A DNA stretch of 29,523 nt from DASZBX01 sp035943635 (GTDB taxonomy: Bacteria > Actinomycetota > Actinomycetes > Streptomycetales > Catenulisporaceae), in contig DASZBX010000141.1 of assembly GCA_035943635.1 (NCBI GenBank), positions 1 to 29,523 on the forward strand, read 5' to 3'. Shown in pieces: positions 1 to 8,277 of the stretch. The translations under genes were made by a program, and so were the position numbers. How positions within the stretch are numbered: position 1 is the first letter of the stretch; each line of letters starts with the position of its first letter. The notes below the pieces were generated by a model, which was not told where the DNA came from, made no database searches, and saw nothing but the letters and a program-made list of their open reading frames with translations.

Positions 1-150
1 ACCATCGAGCAAGTCCCCGCGTGTTGCCTTGCCCACGGCAGTCCTCGAACGCGGCAACGCGCGACGAGTGAAGTACAGGCCCCAAGTTCCGATCATGAAG
101 CTGGAACCTAACACGGACTATTCGAACCCGCATAAGACATCGGCTCCACC

Positions 151-420
151 GTGTGGACCGAGGCCCACTGCTACCCGGTCGAGGACCGTTCCGACCTGGT
201 CGTGTACCGCAGTAGCGACCAGCTGCGGACCTGGAGGCCAGCGGCGTACTGCTGGGCGGAGTACGAGGAGTACCGGCGTACCGGCGAGCCCGTGGTCGAG
301 TTGCGCAATGTGACTAGCATCGACTGGGCCGCCGAGGTGTTTCTGCGCGACGCGGTCCTGCTCCTACTACGCCGCCCTCACGTTCCGATCGACTTCTCGG
401 ACGCGGACTTCGATGCGTAG
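151..420 (+). CDS. Small hypothetical protein (89 aa)
   Basis: A GTG-start frame encodes 89 residues and ends in an acidic tail (IDFSDADFDA). It contains several aromatic residues and one hydrophobic stretch (VFLRDAVLLLL) around residues 65-75, too short for a clear membrane segment. No ribosome binding site is visible before the GTG, so the start is uncertain and the frame may be the remnant of a longer gene. I do not recognise a family. The next gene follows on the same strand after about 90 bases with its own good ribosome binding site. Confidence 0.45.
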   Translation: MWTEAHCYPVEDRSDLVVYRSSDQLRTWRPAAYCWAEYEEYRRTGEPVVELRNVTSIDWAAEVFLRDAVLLLLRRPHVPIDFSDADFDA

Positions 421-507
421 CCGCGCGATATATCCAGCTTCCCGAATTGTCCTGATCAGCGGCCCAGTACGCTTTCCATATTCTGCTCTTACTGCAAGGA
501 TTCCCTC

Positions 508-729
508 GTGAACCAATCTGCCGGGCGCGCGCCCATTCCGTCGTCCGTGTACACCGTCGCCGCGGTGTGGCTCGTCGTGTTCACTCTGGTGCTGCACGAG
601 GTCGGTTTCGCCTGGAGTACCGGCGCGAGAGCGGCTGCCTTGCTGTGCGTGCTTTGCCTGGCCAGTTTCCTGGTGGTGTGCGCGGTTCATGGGCGACCTT
701 CTTCGCGCGAAGCGGATCACCGGACCTGA
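508..729 (+). CDS. Small two-helix membrane protein (73 aa)
   Basis: The GTG start at 508 is preceded by GCAAGGA at 494-500, a good Shine-Dalgarno with 7-base spacing. The 73-aa product has two hydrophobic helices, about residues 14-36 (rich in V, A, W, L, F) and 41-61 (AALLCVLCLASFLVVCAV), followed by a short charged tail. It is probably an inner-membrane protein of unknown role. Its stop lies 24 bases before the 3' end of the converging AlbA_2 gene. Small membrane proteins are common in actinobacterial mobile DNA; no specific function is claimed. Confidence 0.6.
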   Translation: MNQSAGRAPIPSSVYTVAAVWLVVFTLVLHEVGFAWSTGARAAALLCVLCLASFLVVCAVHGRPSSREADHRT

Positions 730-752
730 TGAACTGAGCTGCGGCCACCGCC

Positions 753-2648
753 TTAGAACGTTTCTCGCCAGTACTTGGCGAAGGGCTTGACGGTGGCGTC
801 GACGTAGCCGAATCCCTGGCACATGTGGACGAGGGTGACGTGAGTCCACCCTGTCCTTACCTCGATGGGCATGATTGCCGGGGCGGTAGCCGTGACTGCC
901 ATGTGGTCCAGGCGGTCACGGTCGGTCTGGCCAAACGGGCGAAAGTCGATGTAGTCAGCCAGGGCCGGATGTGGTCCCGGGCTGTTTGCCTGGTCTTCGG
1001 CTGTGACACGCAATTCCACTGCGGGCACTGCCGTCCACAATGCGTTGGCACGATCGGGCAAGGTGAGCCCAGGCAGCTGCTCCGCCGCGGTGTGCCATGC
1101 TGCCGCGAACAGATCGCCGATCTCCACGAGTTCAAGCGGCAAGACTCCGGTCGGTCCGGCGCCGCCGAGATCGGCGATGGCGGCGTTCCATGCCCCGACA
1201 TCGTTGAAGCGGACTTCAGCGCAGGCGACCACGGCGGATTGTGCACGGTTGGGAAGGGCGAGCATCACTTCGATGGTGAGGACAACTCGCCCGTCCGGGG
1301 CGAGCACGCGACTTGAGTAGCTCAGGGAGTCAAGTGCGTTGAGGTTCGGTCCTGGCGTCCATTCTGTAGGACGTAGGACGTCGCCATGACGTTGAGTTAA
1401 TGCGGTGACCGCGGAGAGCAGGGCGCTTGAAGAGAGGGCTTCAACCAGTTCGCGGCGTCGTTGTGTGGTGATTTTCAAGCTGCTGGCGTCGGCCCAAGGC
1501 AGTGTGGCCACGGCGCGAAGGCGCAGTTGCGGGATGTCTGGGCCGGCCGTCCAGTTCTGTGCCGAGCCGGTCATCTCGAAGCTGTGGGTAAGCTCCGGCT
1601 CCCAACTCCAAGGGCCCTCGTAGCGACTCTCCCGCGCAAGTTGGCCGGTGCCCCAGGCTCCGCCGATGAGCCCGATGGACCTGGAGTTGTCGTTGAAGAC
1701 CGGGAGCTCGCCCCGCTGGCGAGAGCTGGGGTTCGGGTAGCCGATGGCGCTCATAGCGTCAATGCCCTGAGCCTTGCTCGCCACGTCGTGCAGCACACGC
1801 CAGATTTCTGCACTGACCGCGACAGGGAGCTGGTTAGGCAGAGCGCACAGTACATACCCGCCAGAGAAGGCTTGGACGACGCCTGGACCGTCCTGGTAGA
1901 CATCCGTCACAGGCTCGAATGAAGTCTTGAGTTGGCGGCGCATTTGCTGATGGGCTTCCTGGAACGTCAGCGTCCAGGTTGGTTCACCGCCGCCTACCTC
2001 GTGGGCCGGTGCTGCGGGAGGCGGCAGGATGATGGGCTGCTGAGATTGGACCAGGTGCGCGACAAGGGCGACCAGCCCCTCTCTGCTCGGCCCTCCGGAC
2101 TGCGCCCAGCCGGCCGCAAGTAGCTGATGAACCTCCGCGCGCGGTAGCCAATATGTACCGTCGGCCTCACGGATCGGAACCGCGATGCTGGCCTGGTGGC
2201 TCTTTCCATCCCGTCCTGCGGGGGCCGCCACTACGTGTGGCTGATTGGAGCGGGGTTGCTCGGGGATGTCGATATACAGCACGCCCCGCCCGTTCCCGAG
2301 GTCGATCCATGCGACGCAGACGTTCCGGGGTGAGGGCGTGACCCGCTCGCGAATCACCTTGCGATGCCGATCCAGATCGACCAGGTTGAGCGCAATGGGT
2401 TTGAGCCTGTCGAGCACTTCGCCGTGCGCGTCAGGCAGCGTGCCTATCCCGATGACGAGCAGGCCGCCGTGTTTCGTGTTGGCGAACGCCGCCACGTCCT
2501 TGGCTAGTTCCTCCGCTCCCGACGGAGCGCCGAGTTCGTATATTCCGCCCTTGGCGTCGAGCCACGGACCTTCGCGCACGCCGAGGAGTGCGGCAGGGTC
2601 CCCGGCCCGTAGCGCTTCGCGGGCCAACTGGAGGGTTTCGGCGGGCAC
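753..2648 (-). CDS. AlbA_2 (Schlafen-type) domain protein
   Basis: A 631-aa protein. Residues about 24-140 match the AlbA_2 / Schlafen AlbA-like module: an E..WLDAKGG opening, then ELAKDVAAFANTKHGGLLVIGIG, the typical 'diverted attention to local nucleic acid' pattern in which an acidic/basic pair precedes a helix and a GG-hydrophobic strand. In the family this domain binds or cleaves nucleic acid and occurs in regulators, defence proteins and Schlafen-type tRNA nucleases. The remaining 450 residues have no motif I can name. The GTG start at 2648 has GGGAGAA eight bases upstream. It lies downstream of a minus-strand hypothetical gene and is separated from it by a strong hairpin, so it may be transcribed on its own or by read-through. 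A defence or stress role is possible but is inference. Confidence 0.85.
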   Translation of the reverse strand: MPAETLQLAREALRAGDPAALLGVREGPWLDAKGGIYELGAPSGAEELAKDVAAFANTKHGGLLVIGIGTLPDAHGEVLDRLKPIALNLVDLDRHRKVIRERVTPSPRNVCVAWIDLGNGRGVLYIDIPEQPRSNQPHVVAAPAGRDGKSHQASIAVPIREADGTYWLPRAEVHQLLAAGWAQSGGPSREGLVALVAHLVQSQQPIILPPPAAPAHEVGGGEPTWTLTFQEAHQQMRRQLKTSFEPVTDVYQDGPGVVQAFSGGYVLCALPNQLPVAVSAEIWRVLHDVASKAQGIDAMSAIGYPNPSSRQRGELPVFNDNSRSIGLIGGAWGTGQLARESRYEGPWSWEPELTHSFEMTGSAQNWTAGPDIPQLRLRAVATLPWADASSLKITTQRRRELVEALSSSALLSAVTALTQRHGDVLRPTEWTPGPNLNALDSLSYSSRVLAPDGRVVLTIEVMLALPNRAQSAVVACAEVRFNDVGAWNAAIADLGGAGPTGVLPLELVEIGDLFAAAWHTAAEQLPGLTLPDRANALWTAVPAVELRVTAEDQANSPGPHPALADYIDFRPFGQTDRDRLDHMAVTATAPAIMPIEVRTGWTHVTLVHMCQGFGYVDATVKPFAKYWRETF

Positions 2649-2713
2649 CTGCGGATTCTCCCAGATCGCCGGACGGCTTTCCCCGGGATTTCGTGCGGGC
2701 CGGGAGCTGGAAT

Positions 2714-2742
2714 GCCGGGCCGACTGGCGTGGTCGGCCCGGC
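2714..2742 (-). terminator. Hairpin between two minus-strand genes
   Basis: Perfect 11-bp stem GCCGGGCCGAC / GTCGGCCCGGC with a 7-base loop. It lies just after the stop of the 2751-3227 gene and before the AlbA_2 gene. There is no U-tract, as is usual for actinobacterial terminators. It may stop or attenuate transcription into the AlbA_2 gene. Confidence 0.6.
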
Positions 2743-2750
2743 CATGCCCA

Positions 2751-3227
2751 TCAGTGCACGGTGACCAGGATGACAGATGGGTTGTCCTCATCGAGGCTGG
2801 CGCTGTAGTCGTACAGGTCGCTGTTGAGGACGTCGAGGATGTACTGGCGGACCCGGTCGGCGGCATTGCGGTGAAAGGCCGTGTACCGATCCAGTCGGCC
2901 AGCCAGCGGATCGATGCGGCCGGGTTCGGGGACCCGCCAGATCGAGGCAACCTGCTCGCCGTGCGGTGAGGCGTACTTGTTCGGGTCCGTCCACTGCACC
3001 GTCACGCCGTACTTGCCGTCGTAGTCGTCCGCGTCCAGGAGAGTCAAGCCGTGCTCGACCAGGGCGCAGCCGACGTGGAACGTGCCTTCGCCGGTCTGGT
3101 GAGGCAGGCTAGGCGCCTCGTCCCAGATGCCGCGACCGGCCGGTCCCAGCGGCAGGTCTTCGAGGGAGGTTTCCTCGTCGTCGTCCAGGTCGTCCTGGCA
3201 CAGGTCATCTTCGGTATCCGTTGCCAC
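2751..3227 (-). CDS. Hypothetical acidic protein (158 aa)
   Basis: 158 residues with a very acidic N-terminus (residues 4-24 are mostly D and E), then a mixed region with GTFHVGCALVEHGLTLLDADDYDGKYGVTVQW, and a C-terminal part that reads as helix then strand (RVRQYILDVLNSDLYDYSAS..NPSVILVTVH). The start is a GTG at 3227 with only a weak ribosome binding site, so a downstream start is possible. No family is recognised. It is the upstream member of a same-strand pair with the AlbA_2 gene, with a hairpin between them. Confidence 0.65.
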   Translation of the reverse strand: MATDTEDDLCQDDLDDDEETSLEDLPLGPAGRGIWDEAPSLPHQTGEGTFHVGCALVEHGLTLLDADDYDGKYGVTVQWTDPNKYASPHGEQVASIWRVPEPGRIDPLAGRLDRYTAFHRNAADRVRQYILDVLNSDLYDYSASLDEDNPSVILVTVH

Positions 3228-3740
3228 ACTGAACAGGATCGGCAGGCGACCGGTGCCGCGCCGGCAGGTGCCCGCCCAGTGCTGCGCGTGTCCACCACAT
3301 CGGGTGAACGCAGCACCGGCATGGGCGGGGCAGCGGCGGGAGTTCGGCCGCGGACCCGCAGGCGCCGCTGACTTGGGAGTCCGGGCCAGTCCTCCCGACA
3401 GGCTCGGCGTCGCTTCCTCGTACGGCGGGCTCGCTGTCCCTGCGACGCGCGATCTCCCACACCCGCAACGTCTGCCAGGCCAATTCAGTCGTCAACGACA
3501 CGCCGTGGCCGTTGACCCGAACGAGGACACACGCCGCGCTCGAAAGCGTCCGGGCCACACAGCGCGCAGGCTCAAAACTCGTGATCCACGATCAGATGCA
3601 GCCGGACATCGCCCCCCTCGGAGGTTGCAGCCGAACTAGGCAACCTCAGCCGGACGCGACAGCGGTTTCGAGGCCGTCCGCCGGCTGACGACCAGAGGTA
3701 AGCACACCCGGACCGCCGGGCAAGGCCGGGGCCGCTGCGC
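3228..3740. other. No confident gene; possible degraded coding DNA
   Basis: About 510 bases between the divergent genes at 2751-3227 and 3847-4476. Open frames exist on both strands, but none has a good start, ribosome binding site and plausible composition together. A minus-strand stretch at about 3450-3560 reads like protein (VRVNGHGVSLTTELAWQTLR) and then turns into Arg/Pro/Cys-rich sequence, so this may be the remnant of a frameshifted gene. Confidence 0.35.
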
Positions 3741-3846
3741 GGTCGCGCTGCGCGCGAGCCCTGCCTTCGGCGCGTCCGCGAGTGCTTGGCCTTCGGCCCG
3801 TCAGCTCGGGCGAAAGGCCCGGACCGCCTTCCTTTCTGGAGTCTCC
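3741..3846 (+). promoter_or_regulatory. GC-rich leader with repeated 20-mer, before 3847 gene
   Basis: The 20-mer GGTCGCGCTGCGCGCGAGCC at 3741-3760 occurs identically at 18129-18148 and 22398-22417, each time about 90-110 bases before a start codon. It folds back on itself around the central CTGCGC. Further short hairpins follow, including a GGCCTTCGGCC tetraloop stem, then a TTCTGGAG ribosome binding site. The consistent position suggests a 5' leader element. Confidence 0.55.
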
Positions 3847-4476
3847 ATGAGCACCGTTGTAGAGCTCTCACCGCCCGTGCACGCCGCCACAGGCGACACG
3901 CCGCGCGAGGACCGAGCCGCCCGCGCCCTTCCCGCTGCTAGGCTCAGCGCGCTGGACAGCACCTTGTTCGACGGCATCGGCGAGCTGATCGATTCGGTGC
4001 TCGACCAGTGCTTCGTGGCCGAGGAGGAGATCGAGGCCGCCCAACTGCGTCACGGCGAGCGGGACCGCGGACCGCTGTGGAACAGCTTCCGCCTGCTCAA
4101 GCCCACACACGATCGTGCGTGGCCGGAGCTGGTGTACCGCGCGCACTGCCGCGAACTGCTCAACCGCGTCGCCGCCGGGATCGACACGCGCCCGGCCACC
4201 GACGCCGAGAAGATCTCCGTCCTGTCCGCCGCAAGCCAGACCGCGCCGCTCAACACCGGGGCCGAAACGCTCTACCTGCGCATCGGCACCCGCCTGTTTC
4301 CCGAAATCTTCGACGGGATCGCCGACGTCCTCGACATCCAGGCGTACGAGAAGATCCACGGCAGCCGCGCTGACGACTACGAAGCACAGCTCACACGCAA
4401 GCTGATCCAGCCGTGGCGCCGGATCGGCGCCACGGCCGAGGAAATCGACCAGTTGCTCATCGCACCGCACGAGTAA
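3847..4476 (+). CDS. Hypothetical soluble protein (209 aa)
   Basis: 209 residues from an ATG preceded by CTGGAG at correct spacing. It is largely helical and acidic (SALDSTLFDGIGELIDSVLDQCFVAEEEIEAA near residue 34, then AAGIDTRPATDAEKISVLSAAS), with a middle block (PLNTGAETLYLRIGTRLFPEIFDGI) and no membrane segments or metal motifs. I do not recognise the family. It stands alone with its own GC-rich leader and a strong hairpin after its stop, so it is probably a single-gene transcript. The leader is shared with the SSB gene and the 22509 gene, which ties it to the same mobile-element gene set. Confidence 0.8.
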   Translation: MSTVVELSPPVHAATGDTPREDRAARALPAARLSALDSTLFDGIGELIDSVLDQCFVAEEEIEAAQLRHGERDRGPLWNSFRLLKPTHDRAWPELVYRAHCRELLNRVAAGIDTRPATDAEKISVLSAASQTAPLNTGAETLYLRIGTRLFPEIFDGIADVLDIQAYEKIHGSRADDYEAQLTRKLIQPWRRIGATAEEIDQLLIAPHE

Positions 4477-4492
4477 AGCAACTGCTACGGGC

Positions 4493-4523
4493 GCGCGCAC
4501 CGGCCACTCGACCCGGTGCGCGC
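4493..4523. terminator. Terminator hairpin between converging genes
   Basis: Perfect 11-bp stem GCGCGCACCGG / CCGGTGCGCGC with a 9-base loop, 16 bases after the stop of the 3847 gene and before the converging gene ending at 4691. It probably serves the plus-strand gene. Confidence 0.7.
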
Positions 4524-4690
4524 GGTGACCCGGCTTCCCATCGCCGGCCCGCTTTCGTTGAAGGCCGTGTTCAGTCGCACCGAGTGCGCAGTGCCAATCC
4601 AGGCACGGCTGTTCCCGCCATCGACAGGGAACGGGATGCTCCGCGATTCCCTTAGCGCCGAATGCCAAGCGGATCTCCGATTGCCGTCCG

Positions 4691-5449
4691 CTATCCTTCC
4701 TCGGACCCAGCTTCAGCGCTCGACCAGCCTCGCGCTTGCCCGAGAGGCAACCCTTTTCGGCTCTCCCACAGCTCAACATAGCCGAAAAGTTCTTCAGTCG
4801 CCTTTGTCATGGCGTCCAGCAACTCCAGCCATAACCTACTGGGAATAACATCTGGACTCAGCGGAATACGGCCACTCAGTTGATCCCCATCGACCTGCCA
4901 TGTTGAACCTACATGATTAAGTGAAAGATGCACCCAGCCGGAGGTTTCTCTATAGACCGGTGGCAGCCAAGGATGATGCGGTGCGGCGAGCTCTACGAGT
5001 CGCCCATCATTGAGTTGCCTGCCTTCCGCATCCTTCATTTTCCGGAATTCAGTTCCTTCGAGCAGTGCCGTTACGACGTCATCGGCAGACGGTGCGTGCG
5101 CCACATAGCACGCACGTACCAAGGTGTCGAGCTGCAATCGGAGTAGGGGAGCAGCTGCTACGAGATTGTAGGCATCTACGCAATCGATGACCGCTTCCAC
5201 GAGTCCATAGCTCCGCTGCATCATCGTCATGAGGAGGAGATCGAGGAGATAGAGATTGCCATTGTCCGCCTCTACGATTCGCTGCGCCAAGTCGAGATGA
5301 TGAGCTCGCAGGCGGTCAAGGTATGCGCGTGGCTGTCGTAGCTCGGGAAACCGGTCAGCTGAGGTTCCGATGAGGATCGGACGCGGCTCTCGCGGTGGCC
5401 GGAAGCCCGGGATTTGTCCATCGCTGCGTGCGCTTGTCTCGTCTGTCAT
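4691..5449 (-). CDS. Helical protein of unknown function (252 aa)
   Basis: 252 residues, almost all helical. Long amphipathic segments include YLDRLRAHHLDLAQRIVEAD, LLDLLLMTMMQRSYGLVEAV and APLLRLQLDTLVRACYVAHA, followed by a GWVHLSLNHV motif near residue 165. The R..L...L motifs followed by an S.W.H element recall uncharacterised helical families found in defence islands, possibly HEPN-like, but the R-x4-6-H nuclease motif is not clearly present. The ATG at 5449 overlaps by four bases (ATGA) the stop of a 59-aa gene, and there is no good ribosome binding site of its own, so it is probably translated by coupling. A toxin-antitoxin-like or defence role is possible from the architecture only. 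Confidence 0.75.
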   Translation of the reverse strand: MTDETSARSDGQIPGFRPPREPRPILIGTSADRFPELRQPRAYLDRLRAHHLDLAQRIVEADNGNLYLLDLLLMTMMQRSYGLVEAVIDCVDAYNLVAAAPLLRLQLDTLVRACYVAHAPSADDVVTALLEGTEFRKMKDAEGRQLNDGRLVELAAPHHPWLPPVYRETSGWVHLSLNHVGSTWQVDGDQLSGRIPLSPDVIPSRLWLELLDAMTKATEELFGYVELWESRKGLPLGQARGWSSAEAGSEEG

Positions 5450-5625
5450 GGCACCATTATTGATCTCACGTCCATCAGTTTGCGGCGTATGGCGGCCATG
5501 TCGCGGAAGAGCTGTGCGCCGCTTCCCCCATCGACGGCCGCGGGCAGCGCGGCCAGCCGGCGCAGCTCGGCGACGTAGTCCGCAGCGGCGGCGAGCTCCT
5601 GACTGATTGGCACGTGATTGTCCAC
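5446..5625 (-). CDS. Small helical protein (59 aa) coupled to the 252-aa gene
   Basis: GTG at 5625 with GGGGGA directly upstream starts a 59-residue frame beginning VDNHVPISQELAAAADYVAE. It is predicted to be almost entirely helical with a charged amphipathic pattern (YVAELRRLAALPAA, LFRDMAAIRRKLMDV). Its TGA overlaps the ATG of the 252-aa gene as ATGA, the classic arrangement for translational coupling. That junction, the ribosome binding site and the codon composition are the evidence that this short frame is real. The function is unknown. An antitoxin-like or chaperone-like partner of the downstream protein is the simplest guess. Confidence 0.7.
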   Translation of the reverse strand: MDNHVPISQELAAAADYVAELRRLAALPAAVDGGSGAQLFRDMAAIRRKLMDVRSIMVP

Positions 5626-5807
5626 TCCCCCAAGCTAGGGCCGCACCCCGCCCCGTGCGACATAGGATCGCGGCGCAGATCGTCAGCTCAGCTCGTCCGT
5701 CGAGCACGCCTGCTGCGTCCTCCTGCCGCTCCCGGCCGGGCGGTCTCGTCCTTCCGTCCGGCCGGGTTCTGCCGCCCTCGGTCTACCAGGGCGCTCGTCC
5801 GGGTCAA

Positions 5808-5951
5808 GGTCGTTCGGCCTCGCTGCGCTCGGGCGCTCCACCCTGACCCGCCCTCGTCCGGCCCTGGTGCACGACCCGGCGTCAGATACCCCGCTCCGGC
5901 CCGGCAGCGAGTACGCCCTTGGGCGGAGCCAGCGAGAAAGGACACGGCGAC
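5808..5951 (+). promoter_or_regulatory. GC-rich leader with 35-base repeat, before 5952 gene
   Basis: A 35-base block at 5808-5842, beginning GGTCGTTCGGCCTCGCTGCG, is repeated exactly at 24189-24223 before the NADAR gene. It ends about 110 bases before the start codon here and 88 there. A GGTCTACC motif precedes both copies. Several short hairpins and an AGAAAGGA ribosome binding site follow. Confidence 0.6.
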
Positions 5952-6359
5952 ATGAGCGCCAGCGTCGTCACCAAGGAGCACATCGACGCCATCATCACCG
6001 GCGGCCTGCCCAAGCGCGGAGACACCGGCTGGATCCGCTGGAGCGACCCGGTCGAGGCCGGGCGAATCCACATCCTCAACCTGGACACCGCCGACCGCGC
6101 CGGATCGCTGCTATGGCAGGAGAACCGGATCTCGGTCAACCACAAGTACCGCGACGGCGACGAGATCGACGCGCTTTACACCTTCCGACGGCTCTGGCAC
6201 AGCCCGGTTGCCGTCCTGAAGCTGATCGACGGCTACGAATACCAGTCCTGCGAGCACCCCGGCTGGGAGGAAAGCCAGGCCAAGCGCCTGTGCTACCAGC
6301 TGCGCAAGCAGGTGATCCCCAACCTGGCCGGCTACGACGAGGCCCCGTGGGAGCTCTAA
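5952..6359 (+). CDS. Hypothetical protein (135 aa)
   Basis: 135 residues from the ATG at 5952, chosen because AGAAAGGA lies just upstream at the right spacing; an in-frame ATG 33 bases earlier lacks this. The protein is rich in W, Y and H (GWIRWSDPVEAGRIHILNLD, ISVNHKYRDGDEIDALYTFRRLWHS) and has one C..H element (YQSCEHPGWEES), without a complete metal site. It is probably a compact alpha/beta soluble protein. No family is recognised. It has a GC-rich leader almost identical in part to that of the NADAR gene. Confidence 0.75.
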   Translation: MSASVVTKEHIDAIITGGLPKRGDTGWIRWSDPVEAGRIHILNLDTADRAGSLLWQENRISVNHKYRDGDEIDALYTFRRLWHSPVAVLKLIDGYEYQSCEHPGWEESQAKRLCYQLRKQVIPNLAGYDEAPWEL

Positions 6360-6503
6360 GCATCCGCCGGACTGGCCGCGCGGCTCACGAAGCCGCCGCG
6401 GCCGACACAGCCCCTTCCGCGCCCAGATTACGAGCAGGGCCTCTGACGATCCTCTACCGGGCTCCTCGGTTCGTGCCGAGATCACGCCGAGGCCGGGAGA
6501 CTG
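6360..6503. other. Short non-coding gap between converging genes
   Basis: An imperfect GC-rich stem (GGCCGCGCGGC / GCCGCCGCGGCC around 6373-6405) lies shortly after the 5952 gene and may act as its terminator. Nothing else is seen. Confidence 0.4.
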
Positions 6504-6748
6504 CTACTCGGTACCCGCAGGAGGCTCTGCTCCCGCACTGGCCCGGTACGAGGAGTGCGGTGTAATAAAGCTGATATTACGCGCCAGTACTAACCGATCG
6601 CGGCTGCGCAGCCCTTGCCAGGCCCCGTTCAACTCCCAGATCTGGCGGGAGATTGTCGCCTCCCCGATAAGGTTCAGCCGCCCGCACGCCCGGCCGGCCA
6701 GTTCGAGCACCTGGAACGCCGCAATGTGCGTGAGATTGCAGGAGAACC
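6504..6748 (-). pseudogene. 3' part of the gene split by the IS3 element
   Basis: Minus-strand coding remnant ending in TAG at 6504. It encodes the last 80 or so residues of a protein whose 5' part lies at 8306-9713. Joining 8306 to 6748 after removing the insertion sequence and one copy of the ACC duplication gives a continuous frame: ...LDSINHR then FSCNLTHIAAFQVLELAG, followed by ISRQIWELNGAWQGLRSRDR. The exact restoration of frame, with no stop, shows that the two parts were one gene and that the insertion is recent. Confidence 0.8.
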
Positions 6749-6776
6749 TGAGTTTCCCTAGGGTTTTCGAGGTGTC
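6749..6776 (+). repeat. Left terminal inverted repeat of IS3 element
   Basis: TGAGTTTCCC...CGAGGTGTC, imperfectly inverted relative to the right end. The orfB stop codon begins at the next base. The same end occurs at 29384. Confidence 0.85.
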
Positions 6777-7892
6777 TTAGCCCGCTGACCTGTTCTTTTG
6801 TGGTGTGGTGGGGGTTCGCCCGGTTGGGCGTACCCGGTTGGCGGTACCGGTGCGTGTCCCGGGGATGGTGCCGGGGCTGCGTCCTGGTCCACGATGTGTG
6901 CCGGTCACGGCCGATGGGGTGGTGGTCGGGGTTGGTTTGTCCTTTCTGTGGCGCTCGCGCCGGGCCCGGCGGCGCGCGGCGGCCTCGGCCAGGCGGGTGT
7001 AGTCCTGGTCGGTCAGTGCGCCGGCGTGGTGGGCGGTCTCGAACTCGTCCGGGCTGCGCCAACCCAGGCCCTTTTGGATCCGGGTGGTGTTGTAGAAGCC
7101 GTCGATGTACCGGAACAGGGCCATCTCCGCGTCGGCGCGGGCGGCGAACTCGGTCCGACGCACGCACTCGGTCTTGATCGTGGACCACATGTTCTCGGCC
7201 AGGGCGTTGTCGTAGCTGTCGCCGACCGTGCCCATGCTCGGCGTGATGCCGGCTTTCAGCAGCCGCGTGGTCAGCTTGATCGACGTGTACTGACTGCCGT
7301 GGTCCGCGTGATGTATTAGCGTCTTGTCCGAGGGTGGGCGGCGTGAGCGCAGGGCGTACTCCAGTACCGCGCACACCAGGTTCGCATCCGCCATGCGCGA
7401 GGTCTCCCAGGCCACGACCCTGCGGGAGAACGCGTCCCGGATCGAGGCCAGCCACAACGGCCCCTCACCAGTCGAGATCACGGTCAGGTCGGTCACCCAC
7501 AACCGGTCCGGCCCCAGCGCGGTGAACTGTCGCTTCACCAGATCATCGGAGACCGGGTCGGCCGGATTGGGCACGGTGGTGCGCAGCTTTCTCGCCGGGG
7601 CGACCCCGGTGATCCCCGCCTGACGCATCAACCGCTCAACCCGCTTGCGCGAGACGACCTGGCCCTCGCGTCGAAGCACCGCGTGCACCCTCGGGGAGCC
7701 GTAGGTGCCGTCGGACTCGGCGTGGATGCGCCGGATCTCCTCCAGCAACTCTCCATCACGCGCCTCACGCGCGCTCGGGTTGGTGGCCCGGTGGCGCCAC
7801 CGGTCGAAGGTGGCCAGGGGGATGTTCAGTTCCCGGAGTATCGGCGCGACCCCGAGTGCGTCCCGGTGTTCGTCGACGAACCCCAGGACCAC
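6777..7892 (-). CDS. IS3-family transposase OrfB (DDE integrase core)
   Basis: 371 aa from the upstream ATG; normally made as an OrfAB fusion. It contains the HTH_21-like segment (LLEEIRRIHAESDGTYGSPR), then the rve integrase core with the catalytic triad: D in LWVTDLTVI, D in HHADHGSQYTS and E in YDNALAENMWSTIKTE. The C-terminal signature FYNTTRIQKGLGWRSPDEFE is typical of the family. After residue 310 there is an unusual 60-residue Arg/Thr/Pro-rich tail. It overlaps orfA by 67 bases, consistent with programmed -1 frameshifting that would join DQT to RPVVLGFVDEH. It catalyses cut-out and integration of the element. Confidence 0.95.
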   Translation of the reverse strand: MVLGFVDEHRDALGVAPILRELNIPLATFDRWRHRATNPSAREARDGELLEEIRRIHAESDGTYGSPRVHAVLRREGQVVSRKRVERLMRQAGITGVAPARKLRTTVPNPADPVSDDLVKRQFTALGPDRLWVTDLTVISTGEGPLWLASIRDAFSRRVVAWETSRMADANLVCAVLEYALRSRRPPSDKTLIHHADHGSQYTSIKLTTRLLKAGITPSMGTVGDSYDNALAENMWSTIKTECVRRTEFAARADAEMALFRYIDGFYNTTRIQKGLGWRSPDEFETAHHAGALTDQDYTRLAEAAARRRARRERHRKDKPTPTTTPSAVTGTHRGPGRSPGTIPGTRTGTANRVRPTGRTPTTPQKNRSAG

Positions 7893-8236
7893 CGGCCGGT
7901 CTGGTCGGCCGCCACGGCGAAATACGCGCTGGCCGCACGCAGGATCTCGTTGGACCGGCGCAATTCCATCACCTCCAGGCGCAACGCGTCGAGTTCCTCC
8001 TGCACATCCGCCGGAAGGTCTGGCACCGCGGCCACCACACCCACCGCCCGACGCGCACCACGCGCCGGCCGGGCCGCCGCAGCCTCCGCATCCCGGTGAA
8101 TCCAGGAGCGCAACGCCTCCGGATGCACACCAAGCTGCGCCGCCAGCGCCCGCATCGACGGCCGAGGCTGCGCGGTCCTGTACAACCGCACCGCCCGCTC
8201 CCGCAACTCCGGCGGGTACTTCCGCTGAGCACTCAT
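7826..8236 (-). CDS. IS3-family OrfA (HTH, transposase subunit)
   Basis: 136 aa from the ATG at 8236, with GGAG about ten bases upstream. The N-terminal helix-turn-helix (KYPPELRERAVRLYRTAQ... LAAQLGVHPEALRSWIHRDA) recognises the ends of the element. A C-terminal heptad region (LDALRLEVMELRRSNEILRAAS) forms the usual leucine-zipper-like dimerisation helix next to the frameshift window. It overlaps orfB. The length and arrangement are normal for the family, and nothing is broken. Confidence 0.93.
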   Translation of the reverse strand: MSAQRKYPPELRERAVRLYRTAQPRPSMRALAAQLGVHPEALRSWIHRDAEAAAARPARGARRAVGVVAAVPDLPADVQEELDALRLEVMELRRSNEILRAASAYFAVAADQTGRWSWGSSTNTGTHSGSRRYSGN

Positions 8237-8277
8237 CAGACCGACTCCGTTCATGAGATCAATCACGACACGGGCAC

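Noticed and set aside
29..313. Plus-strand frame starting MPTAVLERGNARRV
   Set aside because: It has low-complexity Thr/Ser/Pro/Arg composition and no ribosome binding site, and it overlaps the more plausible 151-420 frame.
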